NCBI RefSeq assembly: GCF_001544755.2
Contig: NZ_FCOF02000011.1
Coordinates: 124,001 to 188,000, forward strand
DNA: 64,000 nucleotides
From: Caballeronia catudaia
GTDB taxonomy: Bacteria > Pseudomonadota > Gammaproteobacteria > Burkholderiales > Burkholderiaceae
Direction: 5' to 3'
The notes beneath the pieces were generated by a model. The model did no database searches. It was given only the letters and a program-made list of their open reading frames with translations, and had not been told where the DNA came from. This document shows, one piece after another, positions 17,666-27,166 of this stretch (the first letter of the stretch is position 1; the number at the start of each line of letters is the position of its first letter). The position numbers and the translations under genes were made by a program.

Positions 17666-18499
17666 ATGAAGGATGAAAAGACCGTCAACGAGTCGAAAGG
17701 GGAGCGCGAGGGCGCGGGCGGGCATGCGCGCCTGAGCCGGAAGCAGTATGAAAAGGAACTCGCGCGCCTGCATGTCGAGCTCGTGAAGCTGCAGGAATGG
17801 GCGGTGCATACGGGTGCGAAGATTTGCGTCGTCTTCGAAGGACGCGACGGCGCGGGCAAGGGCGGCACCATCAAGGCGCTCACCGAGCGCGTGAGTCCGC
17901 GCGTCTTCCGCGTGGTCGCGCTGCCCGCGCCGACCGAGCGCGAAAAGACGCAGATGTACGTGCAGCGCTATCTGCCGCATCTGCCCGCGGCGGGCGAAAT
18001 CACGATCTTCGACCGGAGCTGGTACAACCGCGCGGGCGTCGAGCGGGTGATGGGCTTTTGCACCGACCAGCAGGCCACCGATTTCCTGACAGGCGTGCCG
18101 CTCGTCGAGCGCGCCATCATCCATTCGGGCGTCATCCTTCTGAAATACTGGCTCGAAGTCGGCCAGGACGAGCAGACGCGGCGTCTCGAGGAACGCATCC
18201 ACGACGGGCGCAAGATCTGGAAGCTTTCGCCGATGGACGTGCGCTCGTATAACCGCTGGTACGACTATTCGCGCGCCCGCGACGAGATGTTCGAAGCGAC
18301 CGATACGGACGAGGCGCCGTGGTACGTCGTGCGTTCCGACGACAAGCGCCGCGCGCGTCTGAACCTCATCAGCCACTTTCTGAAAAGCATTCCGTACAAG
18401 GAAGTGCCGCGCGAGAAGGTGAAGCTGCCCAAGCGCCAAAAGCCGGACAACTATCGCGAGAGCGACCGGCCGCTGCGCTACGTGCCCGAGCGCTTCTGA
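17666..18499 (+). CDS. ppk2: Polyphosphate kinase 2 (PPK2)
   Basis: 277 residues, the size of single-domain class I PPK2. Walker A is FEGRDGAGKGGTIKAL (about 65-80), the lid and Walker B segment FDRSWYNRAGVERVMGF follows, and the C-terminus carries KWYVVRSD-like WYVVRSDDKRRARLN. PPK2 enzymes transfer phosphate between polyphosphate and GDP or ADP, usually favouring nucleotide synthesis. The ATG at 17666 is preceded by GGGAA; the longer frame to 17579 adds a non-conserved tail. It is followed at 27 bp by a SulP permease, possibly in one transcript. Confidence 0.93.
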   Translation: MKDEKTVNESKGEREGAGGHARLSRKQYEKELARLHVELVKLQEWAVHTGAKICVVFEGRDGAGKGGTIKALTERVSPRVFRVVALPAPTEREKTQMYVQRYLPHLPAAGEITIFDRSWYNRAGVERVMGFCTDQQATDFLTGVPLVERAIIHSGVILLKYWLEVGQDEQTRRLEERIHDGRKIWKLSPMDVRSYNRWYDYSRARDEMFEATDTDEAPWYVVRSDDKRRARLNLISHFLKSIPYKEVPREKVKLPKRQKPDNYRESDRPLRYVPERF

Positions 18500-18526
18500 G
18501 CGCCATCGGCGCGCGGCATCGTCATC

Positions 18527-20248
18527 ATGTCGGACCGCGCGCCCATCGTTCCCGACTGGCTGTTTCACTACCAGAAACAGTGGGCGCGCGCCGATACCGT
18601 CGCCGGTCTGACAACCGCGGCCGTCGTCATACCGAAGGCGCTCGCTTACGCGACCATCGCGGGCCTGCCGGTTCAGGTCGGCCTCTATACCGCATGCGTG
18701 CCGATGATCGTCTACGCGTTCATCGGTTCGTCGCGCGTGCTCTCCGTCAGCACGACGACCACGCTCGCGATTCTCGCCGCCAACGCGCTCGGCAACGTCG
18801 TCGCGAACGGCGACCCGCACGCGCTCGCCGCCGCCAATGCGACCCTGACGCTGCTCGTCGGCGCGATGCTCGTCGCGGCGGCGGTGCTGCGGCTCGGCTT
18901 CGTCGCGAACTTCATATCGGAGCCGGTGCTCGTCGGCTTCAAGGCGGGCGTGGCGATCGTCATCGTCATGGATCAGTTGCCGAAGCTCTTCGGCTTGCAC
19001 TATCCGAAAGGGTCGTTCGTGCACAACGTCGGCGCGTTTTTCGCCGGCTTGCCGCATCTTTCCATGAGCACGCTCGCGCTCGCGGCGCTCACGCTCGTTG
19101 CGCTCGTGCTGCTCGAACGCTTCACGCCGCGCGCGCCGGCGCCGTTGTTCGTCGTCGCGGCGGCGATCGTCGCGGTGGCCGCATTCGGCCTGCGCGCGCA
19201 TGGCGTCGAAACGGTCGGCGCGGTGCCCGCCGGATTGCCGTCATGGACCCTGCCCGATGTGTCGCTCGCGCTGAAACTGTGGCCCGATGCAATGGGCATC
19301 GCGCTGATGAGCTTCACCGAAAGCATCGCGGCCGCGCGTGCGTTCGCGCGCAACGACGAGCCCGCGCCCGATGCGAACCGCGAACTGCTCGCGACCGGCT
19401 TCGCGAACGCGGGCGGCGCGTTTTTGGGCGCGATGACGGCGGGCGGCGGAACGAGCCAGACGGCCGTCAACCGGCAAGCGGGCGCGCGCTCGCAGCTCGC
19501 GGGACTCGTGACCGCGCTGATCGCGCTCGCGGTGATGCTGCTGTTCGCGCCGCTGATGGCGCTGATGCCGCACGCGACGCTCGCCGCCGTCGTCGTGTTC
19601 TATTCGATCGGGCTGTTCAGTCCCGCCGAGTTCCGCGCCATCCTGAAGATTCGCCGTACCGAATTCGTGTGGGCGCTGACCGCATGCGCGGGCGTCGTGC
19701 TGCTGGGCACGCTGGAGGGCATTCTCGTCGCGATCGTCGTGTCGCTGTTCGCGCTCGCGCATCAGGTGTCGAATCCGCCCGTGTACGCCCTTAAGCGCAT
19801 ACCGGGCACGAATGTCTTTCGGCGCGATTCGCGGCGGCATCCCGAAGACGAGGCGTTTCCCGGACTGTTGCTGTTGCGTCCCGAAGGACGGATATTCTTC
19901 GCGAATGCGCAACACGTCGCCGAAAAAATCCGGCCGCTGGTGCGCGATTCGAATGCAAGGATCGTCGTGCTGGATCTCAGCCGCGTATTCGATGTCGAAT
20001 ACACCGCGCTCAAGATGCTGAGCGAAGCCGATGCGCGCCTCGCCGCGAACGGCACGACCCTCTGGCTCGCGGGCCTGAATCCCGGCGTGCTCGATGCGGT
20101 CCGGCGCGCGCCGTTCGGCCAGGCGCTCGGCGAAGCGCGCATGTTCTACAACCTGGAACATGTGGTGGAAAAGTATCGGGAGATTGTTTCGCCCGACGTC
20201 GATGCCAACCGCACCGACGACACCGACGACGATTCAGCGCGTCATTGA
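18527..20248 (+). CDS. SulP family anion permease with STAS domain
   Basis: 573 residues. About ten to twelve membrane helices cover residues 20-420 and include the SulP signature around VAGLTTAAVVIPKALAYATI (residues ~25-44). A C-terminal STAS domain covers about 450-550 (GRIFFANAQHVAEKI, then IVVLDLSRVFDVEYTALKML). SulP proteins carry sulfate, bicarbonate or organic anions across the inner membrane; STAS modulates activity. The substrate is unclear because transport specificity cannot be read here. The gene follows ppk2 by 27 bp. Confidence 0.92.
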   Translation: MSDRAPIVPDWLFHYQKQWARADTVAGLTTAAVVIPKALAYATIAGLPVQVGLYTACVPMIVYAFIGSSRVLSVSTTTTLAILAANALGNVVANGDPHALAAANATLTLLVGAMLVAAAVLRLGFVANFISEPVLVGFKAGVAIVIVMDQLPKLFGLHYPKGSFVHNVGAFFAGLPHLSMSTLALAALTLVALVLLERFTPRAPAPLFVVAAAIVAVAAFGLRAHGVETVGAVPAGLPSWTLPDVSLALKLWPDAMGIALMSFTESIAAARAFARNDEPAPDANRELLATGFANAGGAFLGAMTAGGGTSQTAVNRQAGARSQLAGLVTALIALAVMLLFAPLMALMPHATLAAVVVFYSIGLFSPAEFRAILKIRRTEFVWALTACAGVVLLGTLEGILVAIVVSLFALAHQVSNPPVYALKRIPGTNVFRRDSRRHPEDEAFPGLLLLRPEGRIFFANAQHVAEKIRPLVRDSNARIVVLDLSRVFDVEYTALKMLSEADARLAANGTTLWLAGLNPGVLDAVRRAPFGQALGEARMFYNLEHVVEKYREIVSPDVDANRTDDTDDDSARH

Positions 20249-20400
20249 GTCGCCTTTTTTTGCCACTTCGCTGTCGCAGATTGCGCTTATATTTGGATGA
20301 TGTTATCCAGATCATCTGTCCAGAGACGCTCGTCAGACCAGGTTCGAAACATCGGCTATCAGCGTCATCCCATGCACGTTTTCGTCGCGGAGGTCACGTC

Positions 20401-22737
20401 ATGACGGTTGCAGATCAACTGGCTCGAAGCACGCAGATCGCGGACAAGGTGTCCCGCGTGTTTCAGAAGCGCGCGGAAACGGCGCAGCAGCAATTCAGCG
20501 AGCGCGCGCGCGATGCGGGCGTGCGCCTCTTCGGCAACGGCGGCGCGGATCGTTTCAGCGGTGCGGGCGCGGGCGGCGTGGGCCAGTTCAATGGCTATGC
20601 CTACGCGGTCGATATCCTGCAGCGCTCCGTGCTCTTCTGGGACACGCTGCGTCAGCGCGGCAACAACTTCATCGAGCAGACGAGGCGCGGGCTCGAACCC
20701 GTGCTGCATTTCGCGCATGAAATGCTGATCGACGGGCGCACGTTCGCGCGGCCCGTCAACTATGCGCTGTTGCGCATCGTGCCGCCCGAAGGCGTCGTCG
20801 TCGATCCGCTCAAGCGGCCGTATCTCATCATCGATCCGCGCGCGGGGCACGGTCCCGGCATCGGCGGTTTCAAGGACGATTCGCAAGTGGGCGTCGCGTT
20901 GCGCGCGGGCCATCCGGTGTACTTCGTCACGTTCTTCCGCGACCCGCAGCCGGGCCAGACGATGCTCGATGTCTGCGCGGCCGAGCAGCGGTTCGTGAAG
21001 CACGTGCGCGAGCTGCATCCCGACAGCCCGAAGCCCGCGATCGTCGGCAATTGCCAGGGCGGCTGGGCCGCGATGATGCTCGCGAGCTCGCAGCCCGACG
21101 ACACCGGGCCGCTCGTCATCAACGGCGCGCCGATGTCGTACTGGAGCGGCGCGTGGAGCGAAGGCGAGGGCGACAACCCGATGCGCTATTCGGGCGGCAT
21201 GCTGGGCGGCACGTGGCTCGCCTCGCTGACGGCCGATCTCGGCAACGGCAAGTTCGACGGCGCGTATCTCGTCGAGAACTTCGAGAACCTGAATCCCGCC
21301 AACAGCCTCTGGGACAAGTACTACACGCTGTTCGACAAGATCGACACCGAGCCGCCGCGCTTTCTCGACTTCGAACGCTGGTGGGGCGGCTATTACCTGA
21401 TGAACCGTGAAGAGATCGAATGGATCACGCGCAATCTCTTCGTCGGCAACACGCTATGGTCGGGCGAAACGCGCGGCGTATCGGGTGCGTCGTTCGATCT
21501 TCGCGCGATCAAGTCGCCGATCATTCTGTTCGCGTCGATGGGCGACAACATCACGCCGCCGCAACAGGCGTTCAACTGGGTCGCGGATATCTACGGCAGC
21601 ACCGACGAGATCAAGTCGCGCGGCCAGGTGATCGTCGGGTTGATGCATAAGAACATCGGGCATCTGGGCATCTTCGTGAGCGGCAAGGTCGCGAAGAAGG
21701 AGTACACGCAGATCGCATCGGTGCTGGAGGCGATCGAATCGTTTCCGCCGGGACTCTATGGCATGGAGATCGCCGAGCGCAAGGGCGCCGATGGCAAGAC
21801 GGAGTACGACGTGAGCTTCCACGAACGCCGTCTCGAAGAGGTGACGGCGCGCTTCAATCGTTTCGAGCGCGCCGACGAGCTGCCGTTTCATGCGGTGAAA
21901 CAGGTATCGGACTTCAATCAGCGTGCGTATGAGCTGTTCGCGCAGCCGTTCGTGCAGGCGATGGCGAACGACGCGACCGCGACCCTGCTGCGCGCGTTTC
22001 ATCCCTTGCGCGCGCAACGCTGGATGTTCTCCGATCTGAATCCGTGGCTCACGTGGCTCGGTCCAACGGCCGAAGCGGTGAAGGCCGCGCGCAAGCCCAA
22101 TGCCGAACGTACTGAGCGCGATGTGCTGCGCCGCGCGGAGCATTGCGGCTCGGACATGATCAGCGCGAGCCTCGACTTCTATCGCGCGATGCGCGATGCG
22201 GCGACCGAAGCGATGTTCTTCTCGGTGTACGGCAACATGTTCTCGGTGCATCAGGCGCAGGAGCATCAGGCACAGGAGCGCAAGACGACCGATCCGCGCG
22301 AACTGCCATTCGTGCAGGAAGCGCTGGCATCGATCGCGCACGGCGGCTATGCGGAAGCGGTCGCGCGCGTCGCGTGTCTGCTGGTCCATCACGACGAGCC
22401 GCTGCCGCTCGCGCGCATGGTGCTGCGTCAGGAACTGATCGCCGACTACGCGGACTATCTGCCGCAGATGCCGCGCGATGAATGGCGGCGCATCCGCGGC
22501 GAGCAGGAGATCATGGTGCGCTACGAGCCTGAGCAGGCGCTTTCGACCTTGCCCGAACTGCTCGACGACAACGAGGACCGCAAGAAGCTCCTCACGCTGA
22601 TGGACAAGCTGCGCGACGATAGCCGGCTGCAAGGCTACGAGCCGACGGCCGCGCAGCACGACATGCTCGCCCGCATCCGCGCGGCGCTGCCCCTCAAACC
22701 CGCGCGTGCGCCGCGACGTTCCGCAACCGCGCACTGA
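20401..22737 (+). CDS. DUF3141 protein, PhaC-like alpha/beta hydrolase
   Basis: 778 residues from ATG 20401, placed just after a strong GGAGGT site; the open frame extends upstream to 20245 without support. The alpha/beta-hydrolase core has the elbow VGNCQGGWAAMM with Cys218, matching the G-x-C-x-G-G lipase-like box of polyhydroxyalkanoate synthases rather than the usual serine. The N-terminal ~100 residues are amphipathic and coil-rich (FQKRAETAQQQFSERARDA), reminiscent of phasin-like or PhaC N-termini. The protein is longer than PhaC, with a helical C-terminal region. It heads a tight operon with phosphotransacetylase, acetate kinase and a FabI-like reductase. PHA-related activity is inferred, not shown. 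Confidence 0.88.
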   Translation: MTVADQLARSTQIADKVSRVFQKRAETAQQQFSERARDAGVRLFGNGGADRFSGAGAGGVGQFNGYAYAVDILQRSVLFWDTLRQRGNNFIEQTRRGLEPVLHFAHEMLIDGRTFARPVNYALLRIVPPEGVVVDPLKRPYLIIDPRAGHGPGIGGFKDDSQVGVALRAGHPVYFVTFFRDPQPGQTMLDVCAAEQRFVKHVRELHPDSPKPAIVGNCQGGWAAMMLASSQPDDTGPLVINGAPMSYWSGAWSEGEGDNPMRYSGGMLGGTWLASLTADLGNGKFDGAYLVENFENLNPANSLWDKYYTLFDKIDTEPPRFLDFERWWGGYYLMNREEIEWITRNLFVGNTLWSGETRGVSGASFDLRAIKSPIILFASMGDNITPPQQAFNWVADIYGSTDEIKSRGQVIVGLMHKNIGHLGIFVSGKVAKKEYTQIASVLEAIESFPPGLYGMEIAERKGADGKTEYDVSFHERRLEEVTARFNRFERADELPFHAVKQVSDFNQRAYELFAQPFVQAMANDATATLLRAFHPLRAQRWMFSDLNPWLTWLGPTAEAVKAARKPNAERTERDVLRRAEHCGSDMISASLDFYRAMRDAATEAMFFSVYGNMFSVHQAQEHQAQERKTTDPRELPFVQEALASIAHGGYAEAVARVACLLVHHDEPLPLARMVLRQELIADYADYLPQMPRDEWRRIRGEQEIMVRYEPEQALSTLPELLDDNEDRKKLLTLMDKLRDDSRLQGYEPTAAQHDMLARIRAALPLKPARAPRRSATAH

Positions 22738-22784
22738 CGCGTCGGTGACTCATCGCACGTTCTCACGTTTCCTCGGGAGGCGAA

Positions 22785-23723
22785 ATGGAACACAAGCACG
22801 AGAAGTACGACAAGCTCATCGAGATTTGCCGGACGCTGCCGCCGCTCGCGACGGCCGTCGCGCATCCGTGCGACCGGACATCGCTGGAAAGCGCTGTGAA
22901 GGCGAACGAGATGGGTCTGATCGCGCCGCATCTCGTCGGGCCGCGCGAGCGCATTCGTGAAGTCGCCGAGGAATGCGGGCTCAATATCGCGGGCCTGCCG
23001 ATCGTCGATGCGCCGCACAGTCACGCGGCCGCGGCGAAGGCGGTGGAGCTGGTGCGCGAAGCGAAGGCCGAAGCGCTCATGAAAGGCAGCCTGCACACCG
23101 ACGAACTGATGGCTGCGGTCGTCAAGCGCGATGGCGGCCTGCGCACCGCGAGGCGCGTATCGCACTGCTTCATCATGGACGTGCCCCGGCACGAGAACGT
23201 GCTCATCATCAGCGACGCGGCCATCAACATCGCGCCGACGCTCGCCGACAAAGTCGACATCGTGCAGAACGCCATCGAGCTCGGTCACGCGCTGGGCTTC
23301 GAAGCGGTGCGCGTCGCGATTCTTTCCGCGATGGAAACGGTGAACCCGAACGTGCCGTCTACGCTGGAAGCCGCCGCGCTCTGCAAGATGGTGGATCGCC
23401 ATCAGATCACGGGCGCGCTCGTCGACGGGCCGCTCGCGCTCGACAACGCGATCGATCTCGAAGCGGCGCAGACGAAGAAGATCGATTCGCCCGTCGCGGG
23501 CCGAGCGAACGTGCTGATCGTGCCGGATCTCGAAGCGGGCAACATGCTCGCGAAGAGCCTGTCGTTTCTCGCCGGCGCGGACGCGGCGGGCATCGTGCTC
23601 GGCGCGCGCGTGCCGATCATTCTGACGAGCCGCGCCGATTCGCTGCAATCGCGGCTCGCGTCGTGCGCGATTGCCGTGCTCTTTGCGTCGAAGCGGCGCG
23701 AACAATCGCAAGTGATGGGGTGA
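22785..23723 (+). CDS. Phosphate acetyl/butyryltransferase
   Basis: 312 residues of the PTA/PTB family, without the extra MaoC hydratase domain seen in the longer fused enzymes. Conserved stretches include ALMKGSLHTDELMAAVVKRD (about 97-116), HCFIMDVPRHENVLIISDAA (about 127-146) and GPLALDNAIDLEAA. It exchanges CoA for phosphate on acetyl-CoA or butyryl-CoA, giving the acyl phosphate used by the acetate kinase encoded 3 bp downstream. GGGAGG precedes the ATG. It is the second gene of the DUF3141-pta-ackA-fabI operon. Confidence 0.9.
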   Translation: MEHKHEKYDKLIEICRTLPPLATAVAHPCDRTSLESAVKANEMGLIAPHLVGPRERIREVAEECGLNIAGLPIVDAPHSHAAAAKAVELVREAKAEALMKGSLHTDELMAAVVKRDGGLRTARRVSHCFIMDVPRHENVLIISDAAINIAPTLADKVDIVQNAIELGHALGFEAVRVAILSAMETVNPNVPSTLEAAALCKMVDRHQITGALVDGPLALDNAIDLEAAQTKKIDSPVAGRANVLIVPDLEAGNMLAKSLSFLAGADAAGIVLGARVPIILTSRADSLQSRLASCAIAVLFASKRREQSQVMG

Positions 23724-23726
23724 GCA

Positions 23727-24929
23727 ATGGCCGATGTGATCCTGGTTCTCAACGCGGGTTCGTCGAGCATCAAGTTCAGCGCGTTCGATGTGAAGGGCGG
23801 CGAACTCGAGCTCGTCACGCGCGGGCAGGTGGAAGGGCTTTTCAGCTCGCCGCATTTCGTCGCGTTCGATGCGAAGGGCGAGAAGACCGGCGAACACAAA
23901 TGGGGCGATGGCGAGAGGCTCGAACACGCCGATGCGATCGCGTATCTCGGCGCTTTTTTGCGCGGGCATGGCGCGGGGCATCGTCTGATCGGCGTGGGGC
24001 ATCGCGTCGTGCATGGCGGCGCACAGTTCACGAAGCCGGTGCTGACAAACCCCGAAGTGCTCGACGAGCTCGATAAGCTCACGCCGCTTGCGCCGCTGCA
24101 TCAGCCGCACAATCTCAAGCCGATACGCATCGTCGCCGAGCGCAATCCGGACCTGCCGCAGGTCGCCTGTTTCGACACGGCGTTTCACGCGACGCAAGCG
24201 CCGCTCGCGCAGGCGTTCGCGCTGCCCGAGTCGATCACGAAGAACGGAGTGCGGCGCTACGGCTTTCATGGGCTGTCCTATGAATACATCGCGAGCGCGT
24301 TGCCGGATATCGCACCCGATGCCGCGCGCGGGCGCACCGTCGTCGCGCATCTGGGCAACGGCGCGAGCCTGTGCGCGATCCATGCGGGCAAGAGCGTCGC
24401 GAGCACGATGGGCTTCACCGCTGTCGACGGCCTCATGATGGGCACGCGCTGCGGCAATCTCGATCCGGGCGTGATCCTCTACATGCTCGACGAGCTCGGC
24501 ATGAACGCGCGCGAGATCGAGGACCTGCTGTATCGCAGCTCGGGATTGCTGGGCGTCTCGGGCATATCGGGCGACATGCGCGCGCTGCTCGCGAGCGACG
24601 ACGAACGCGCGCGCTTCGCCACCGATCTTTATGTGTATCGCATCGCCCGCGAGATCGGCTCGATGAGCGCCGCGCTGCAAGGGCTCGACGCCATCGTGTT
24701 CACGGCGGGCATCGGCGAGCATTCGAAGGAAATACGTCAGCGCGTATGCGAGCAGGCCGCGTGGTGGGGCATCGAGCTCGACAGGAAGGCCAACGAAAGC
24801 GGCGGCCCGCGCATCAGCACGGGCTCGGGCAAGGTGAGCGCGTGGGTGATTCCGACCAACGAGGAATTGATGATCGCGCGTCATACCTTCGCGCTCATCG
24901 ACGGCAAGCGCGAAGGAGCATCGACATGA
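23727..24929 (+). CDS. ackA: Acetate kinase
   Basis: 400 residues with all family landmarks in order: LVLNAGSSSIKFS at the N-terminus, GHRVVHGGAQF (~90), FDTAFHAT (~150), RYGFHGLSYEY (~175), VVAHLGNGASLCAI (~208), GLMMGTRCGNLDPG (~235) and VFTAGIGEHS near 330. It interconverts acetate + ATP and acetyl phosphate + ADP in the cytosol. It starts 3 bp after the phosphotransacetylase and its stop overlaps the following FabI-like gene by 4 bp, implying translational coupling. Confidence 0.95.
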   Translation: MADVILVLNAGSSSIKFSAFDVKGGELELVTRGQVEGLFSSPHFVAFDAKGEKTGEHKWGDGERLEHADAIAYLGAFLRGHGAGHRLIGVGHRVVHGGAQFTKPVLTNPEVLDELDKLTPLAPLHQPHNLKPIRIVAERNPDLPQVACFDTAFHATQAPLAQAFALPESITKNGVRRYGFHGLSYEYIASALPDIAPDAARGRTVVAHLGNGASLCAIHAGKSVASTMGFTAVDGLMMGTRCGNLDPGVILYMLDELGMNAREIEDLLYRSSGLLGVSGISGDMRALLASDDERARFATDLYVYRIAREIGSMSAALQGLDAIVFTAGIGEHSKEIRQRVCEQAAWWGIELDRKANESGGPRISTGSGKVSAWVIPTNEELMIARHTFALIDGKREGAST

Positions 24930-25708
24930 TGGAACATGTTCCGGCGCCCGTGCTGAAGGGCGCGAAGGCGCTCGTCACCGGCATCGCCAACGAGCATTCG
25001 ATCGCCTATGGCTGCGCGAAGGCGTTTCGCGAGCTGGGCGCCGATCTCGCCATCACCTATGCCGACGACAAGGCGCGGCCCTACGTCGAGCCAATCGCGC
25101 AAGCGCTGGAAGCGCGCATCTTCATGCCGCTGAATGCCTCGCGTCAGGATGAACTCGACGCCGTGTTCGGGCGCATCGGCGGCGAGTGGGGCGAGCTCGA
25201 TATCCTCGTGCATTCGATCGCGTGGGCGCCGAAGGACGATCTGCAAGGCGGCCTCCTGAACTGCTCGGCCGAAGGCTTCGCCAAGGCGATGGACATCTCC
25301 TGTCATTCGTTCGTGCGCATGGCGCGGCTCGCGGCGCCGCTCATGAAAGACGGCGGCACGATGTTCACGATGAGCTATCACGGCGCGAACAAGGTCGTCG
25401 CCAATTACAACGTGATGGGACCGGTGAAGGCGGCGCTCGAAGCATGCGCGCGCTATCTCGCCTACGAACTCGGGCCGCAGGGCATCCGCGTGCATGCGAT
25501 TTCGCCGGGGCCGCTCAAGACGCGCGCGGCGTCGGGGCTCAAGGACTTCGATCTGCTGTTGACGGAGGCCGCACAGCGCGCGCCGCTCGGCGAGCTGGTC
25601 GACATCATGGACGTCGGATTCACGTGCGCGTTTCTGGCGACGCCTTACGCGCGCCGTCTGTCGGGTGAAACGCTGTACGTGGATGGCGGCGTGCACATCA
25701 TGGGATGA
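24926..25708 (+). CDS. fabI: FabI-like enoyl-[acyl-carrier-protein] reductase
   Basis: 260 residues of the SDR-type enoyl reductase family. The N-terminal motif VTGIANEHSIAYGCAKAF is the FabI nucleotide-binding signature. The active-site pair is Tyr151 (SYHGAN) and Tyr161 within Y-N-V-M-G-P-V-K, giving the Y-x6-K arrangement with Lys168. FabI reduces trans-2-enoyl-ACP with NADH. The operon context, after acetate kinase and a PhaC-like protein, suggests a specialised paralogue rather than the housekeeping enzyme. The start overlaps the ackA stop (ATGA); AAGGAG lies upstream. A second ATG follows immediately and could also be used. Confidence 0.85.
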   Translation: MMEHVPAPVLKGAKALVTGIANEHSIAYGCAKAFRELGADLAITYADDKARPYVEPIAQALEARIFMPLNASRQDELDAVFGRIGGEWGELDILVHSIAWAPKDDLQGGLLNCSAEGFAKAMDISCHSFVRMARLAAPLMKDGGTMFTMSYHGANKVVANYNVMGPVKAALEACARYLAYELGPQGIRVHAISPGPLKTRAASGLKDFDLLLTEAAQRAPLGELVDIMDVGFTCAFLATPYARRLSGETLYVDGGVHIMG

Positions 25709-26712
25709 ACATGTTCAACTGGCTCTTCAAACGCGACGAGAGCGCCACGCGCGACGACGTGCGGCAGGCGCTCGGGCGCATCGTTTCGGTCGCGCCTCAG
25801 GTGCGCCTCGCGAGCCGGTACGAGTCGCGTCTTGCGCCTGTCATCGGAAAGACGATTGATCATGTGCGCGCGCTGGTTGCCGCGTTGCCCGCGCCGCGCG
25901 ATGCGACGCCCGGCGCATGGTCGGACGATCCATATCTGCGTGCCAAGTTCGCGACGCCCGACGACATCGCGCGCGTGATCGACGAGTCGCACGACATGCG
26001 CGGCTGGTTCGATGACCACATCGCCGCGGACTACGCGTTCGCGGTTCTGGGCGCGACGCTCGTCGAGCGGCAGGTGCTCGTCGCGGCGCTCGAAGGCGGC
26101 GCGATGCGCTCGGATGTCGCGCGCACGGCGGTCGGCTTCGACGACAAGCGCATGCGCTTTTGCAACGAGACCGACGAGGCGCTCAGGCACGATCTCGTGC
26201 AGCGGATCGTGGAGCAGTTCGCGCTGGAAGCGATGTCGCGCGTCGCGGAAAAGGAAGCGCGGCGCGATGCGCTGCAGGAATATCGCGCGCTGCTGAGCGC
26301 GCGCATGCAAATGCTGGGCCGGCGCGGCGCGGGCATGAGCAGCCTGATCGCATCGGCGGATCTCGCCGGCGACGCCACGCGGCTGCAGCGCGATTTCGAA
26401 GAGAACGAGGCCAGGCTTTCGGCGCTCGGCTCGCTCGCCGATTCCATCGAGACGCAGCTTCAGACGATCGTCGAATTGCTCGACGAGCCGGCCAAGCTGA
26501 TTTCCGTCACCGAGCGCACGCTGCGCCTGAATCACATGAACCTGCTGATGGAAAGGCGCTGTGATGAGCCGCACGCGGAGATCGCGATTCATCTTGCGCA
26601 TCTGCCGACGCAGCCGCCGCAGACGCGCGCTGTGGAGATAGTGCGGATCGCGCGGAGGGATGTGCCCAAGGGTGGGGCGAGGTTTGAGGAGGCGGAGCGG
26701 CTGGTGTTGTAG
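25705..26712 (+). CDS. Conserved hypothetical protein coupled to the acetate/FabI operon
   Basis: 335 residues, no family recognised. It is soluble, predicted largely helical, with coiled-coil-prone stretches at about 170-265 (EKEARRDALQEYRALLSARM; NEARLSALGSLADSIETQLQ). There is no signal peptide and no membrane helix. The C-terminus VEIVRIARRDVPKGGARFEE looks like a short beta/arginine-rich element. Its ATG overlaps the fabI stop by 4 bp, so it is translated from the same message and probably works with the DUF3141/Pta/AckA/FabI set, for example as a structural or granule-associated protein. That role is speculation. Confidence 0.75.
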   Translation: MNMFNWLFKRDESATRDDVRQALGRIVSVAPQVRLASRYESRLAPVIGKTIDHVRALVAALPAPRDATPGAWSDDPYLRAKFATPDDIARVIDESHDMRGWFDDHIAADYAFAVLGATLVERQVLVAALEGGAMRSDVARTAVGFDDKRMRFCNETDEALRHDLVQRIVEQFALEAMSRVAEKEARRDALQEYRALLSARMQMLGRRGAGMSSLIASADLAGDATRLQRDFEENEARLSALGSLADSIETQLQTIVELLDEPAKLISVTERTLRLNHMNLLMERRCDEPHAEIAIHLAHLPTQPPQTRAVEIVRIARRDVPKGGARFEEAERLVL

Positions 26713-26760
26713 GGGGCTGTTCGCAGGCGAAAGGAACGGCCAAGAAGCGGCTGTTCAAGA

Positions 26761-26792
26761 GTTGCTCGCGGCGCCTCGCGGGCGCGAGCAAC
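26761..26792. terminator. Inverted repeat between convergent operons
   Basis: Perfect 10-bp arms GTTGCTCGCG (26761-26770) and CGCGAGCAAC (26783-26792) around a 12-base loop lie between the end of the acetate/FabI operon (26712) and the minus-strand effector module (26852). This probably terminates transcription from both sides; no U-tract is present. It also marks the right edge of ordinary GC-rich sequence before the less GC-rich module. Confidence 0.5.
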
Positions 26793-26851
26793 GCCGGAAT
26801 TGCATCCTGTGAGGCAGAGATTTAGTCGCTCAAAGTCAGGATCGTACGGTT

Positions 26852-27166
26852 CTACAAATAAGCAGGGATTCCTTTTTTACATTTATCCAGCGATTGAGTG
26901 CTGTTACCGACGACGCCGAACCGATATTTGCAATAGTCGGCAAAAGCGGCGCGATCAGCACGGCGCAATTGATCGATTGGCACGTCATCGCCTTCGCTAG
27001 CAAAAGGGTCGTGGAACTCCATTTGCAAGGTCGGATATTGCTTGAAAAAGAAAGTCGTCTGCACACCTTCGTCAAGATACGACTTTACATAGCCCGTATA
27101 CAGGATCGCTGTAATGACGACGCAGACGCCCAGGACTAGCCCCAGATAACTTTTCGTTCCTCTCAC
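26852..27166 (-). CDS. Small one-helix protein, candidate immunity protein
   Basis: 104 residues from a GTG start that overlaps the amidase stop by 4 bp (GTGA), implying translational coupling. One N-terminal membrane helix (about 8-26, LGLVLGVCVVITAILYTGYV) would anchor it with the C-terminal ~75 residues in the periplasm. Two cysteines in that part (DYCKYRFG and DKCKKG) could form a disulfide. No family is recognised. Position directly after a peptidoglycan amidase carried by a PAAR gene, and periplasmic topology, fit an immunity protein against that amidase. This is inference from context. Base composition is less GC-rich than the surroundings. Confidence 0.65.
   Translation of the reverse strand: MRGTKSYLGLVLGVCVVITAILYTGYVKSYLDEGVQTTFFFKQYPTLQMEFHDPFASEGDDVPIDQLRRADRAAFADYCKYRFGVVGNSTQSLDKCKKGIPAYL

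Noticed and set aside
24371..24925. 185-residue N-terminal extension of FabI into ackA
   Set aside because: It is a shadow of the acetate kinase frame with no conserved content; the FabI fold starts at 24926.
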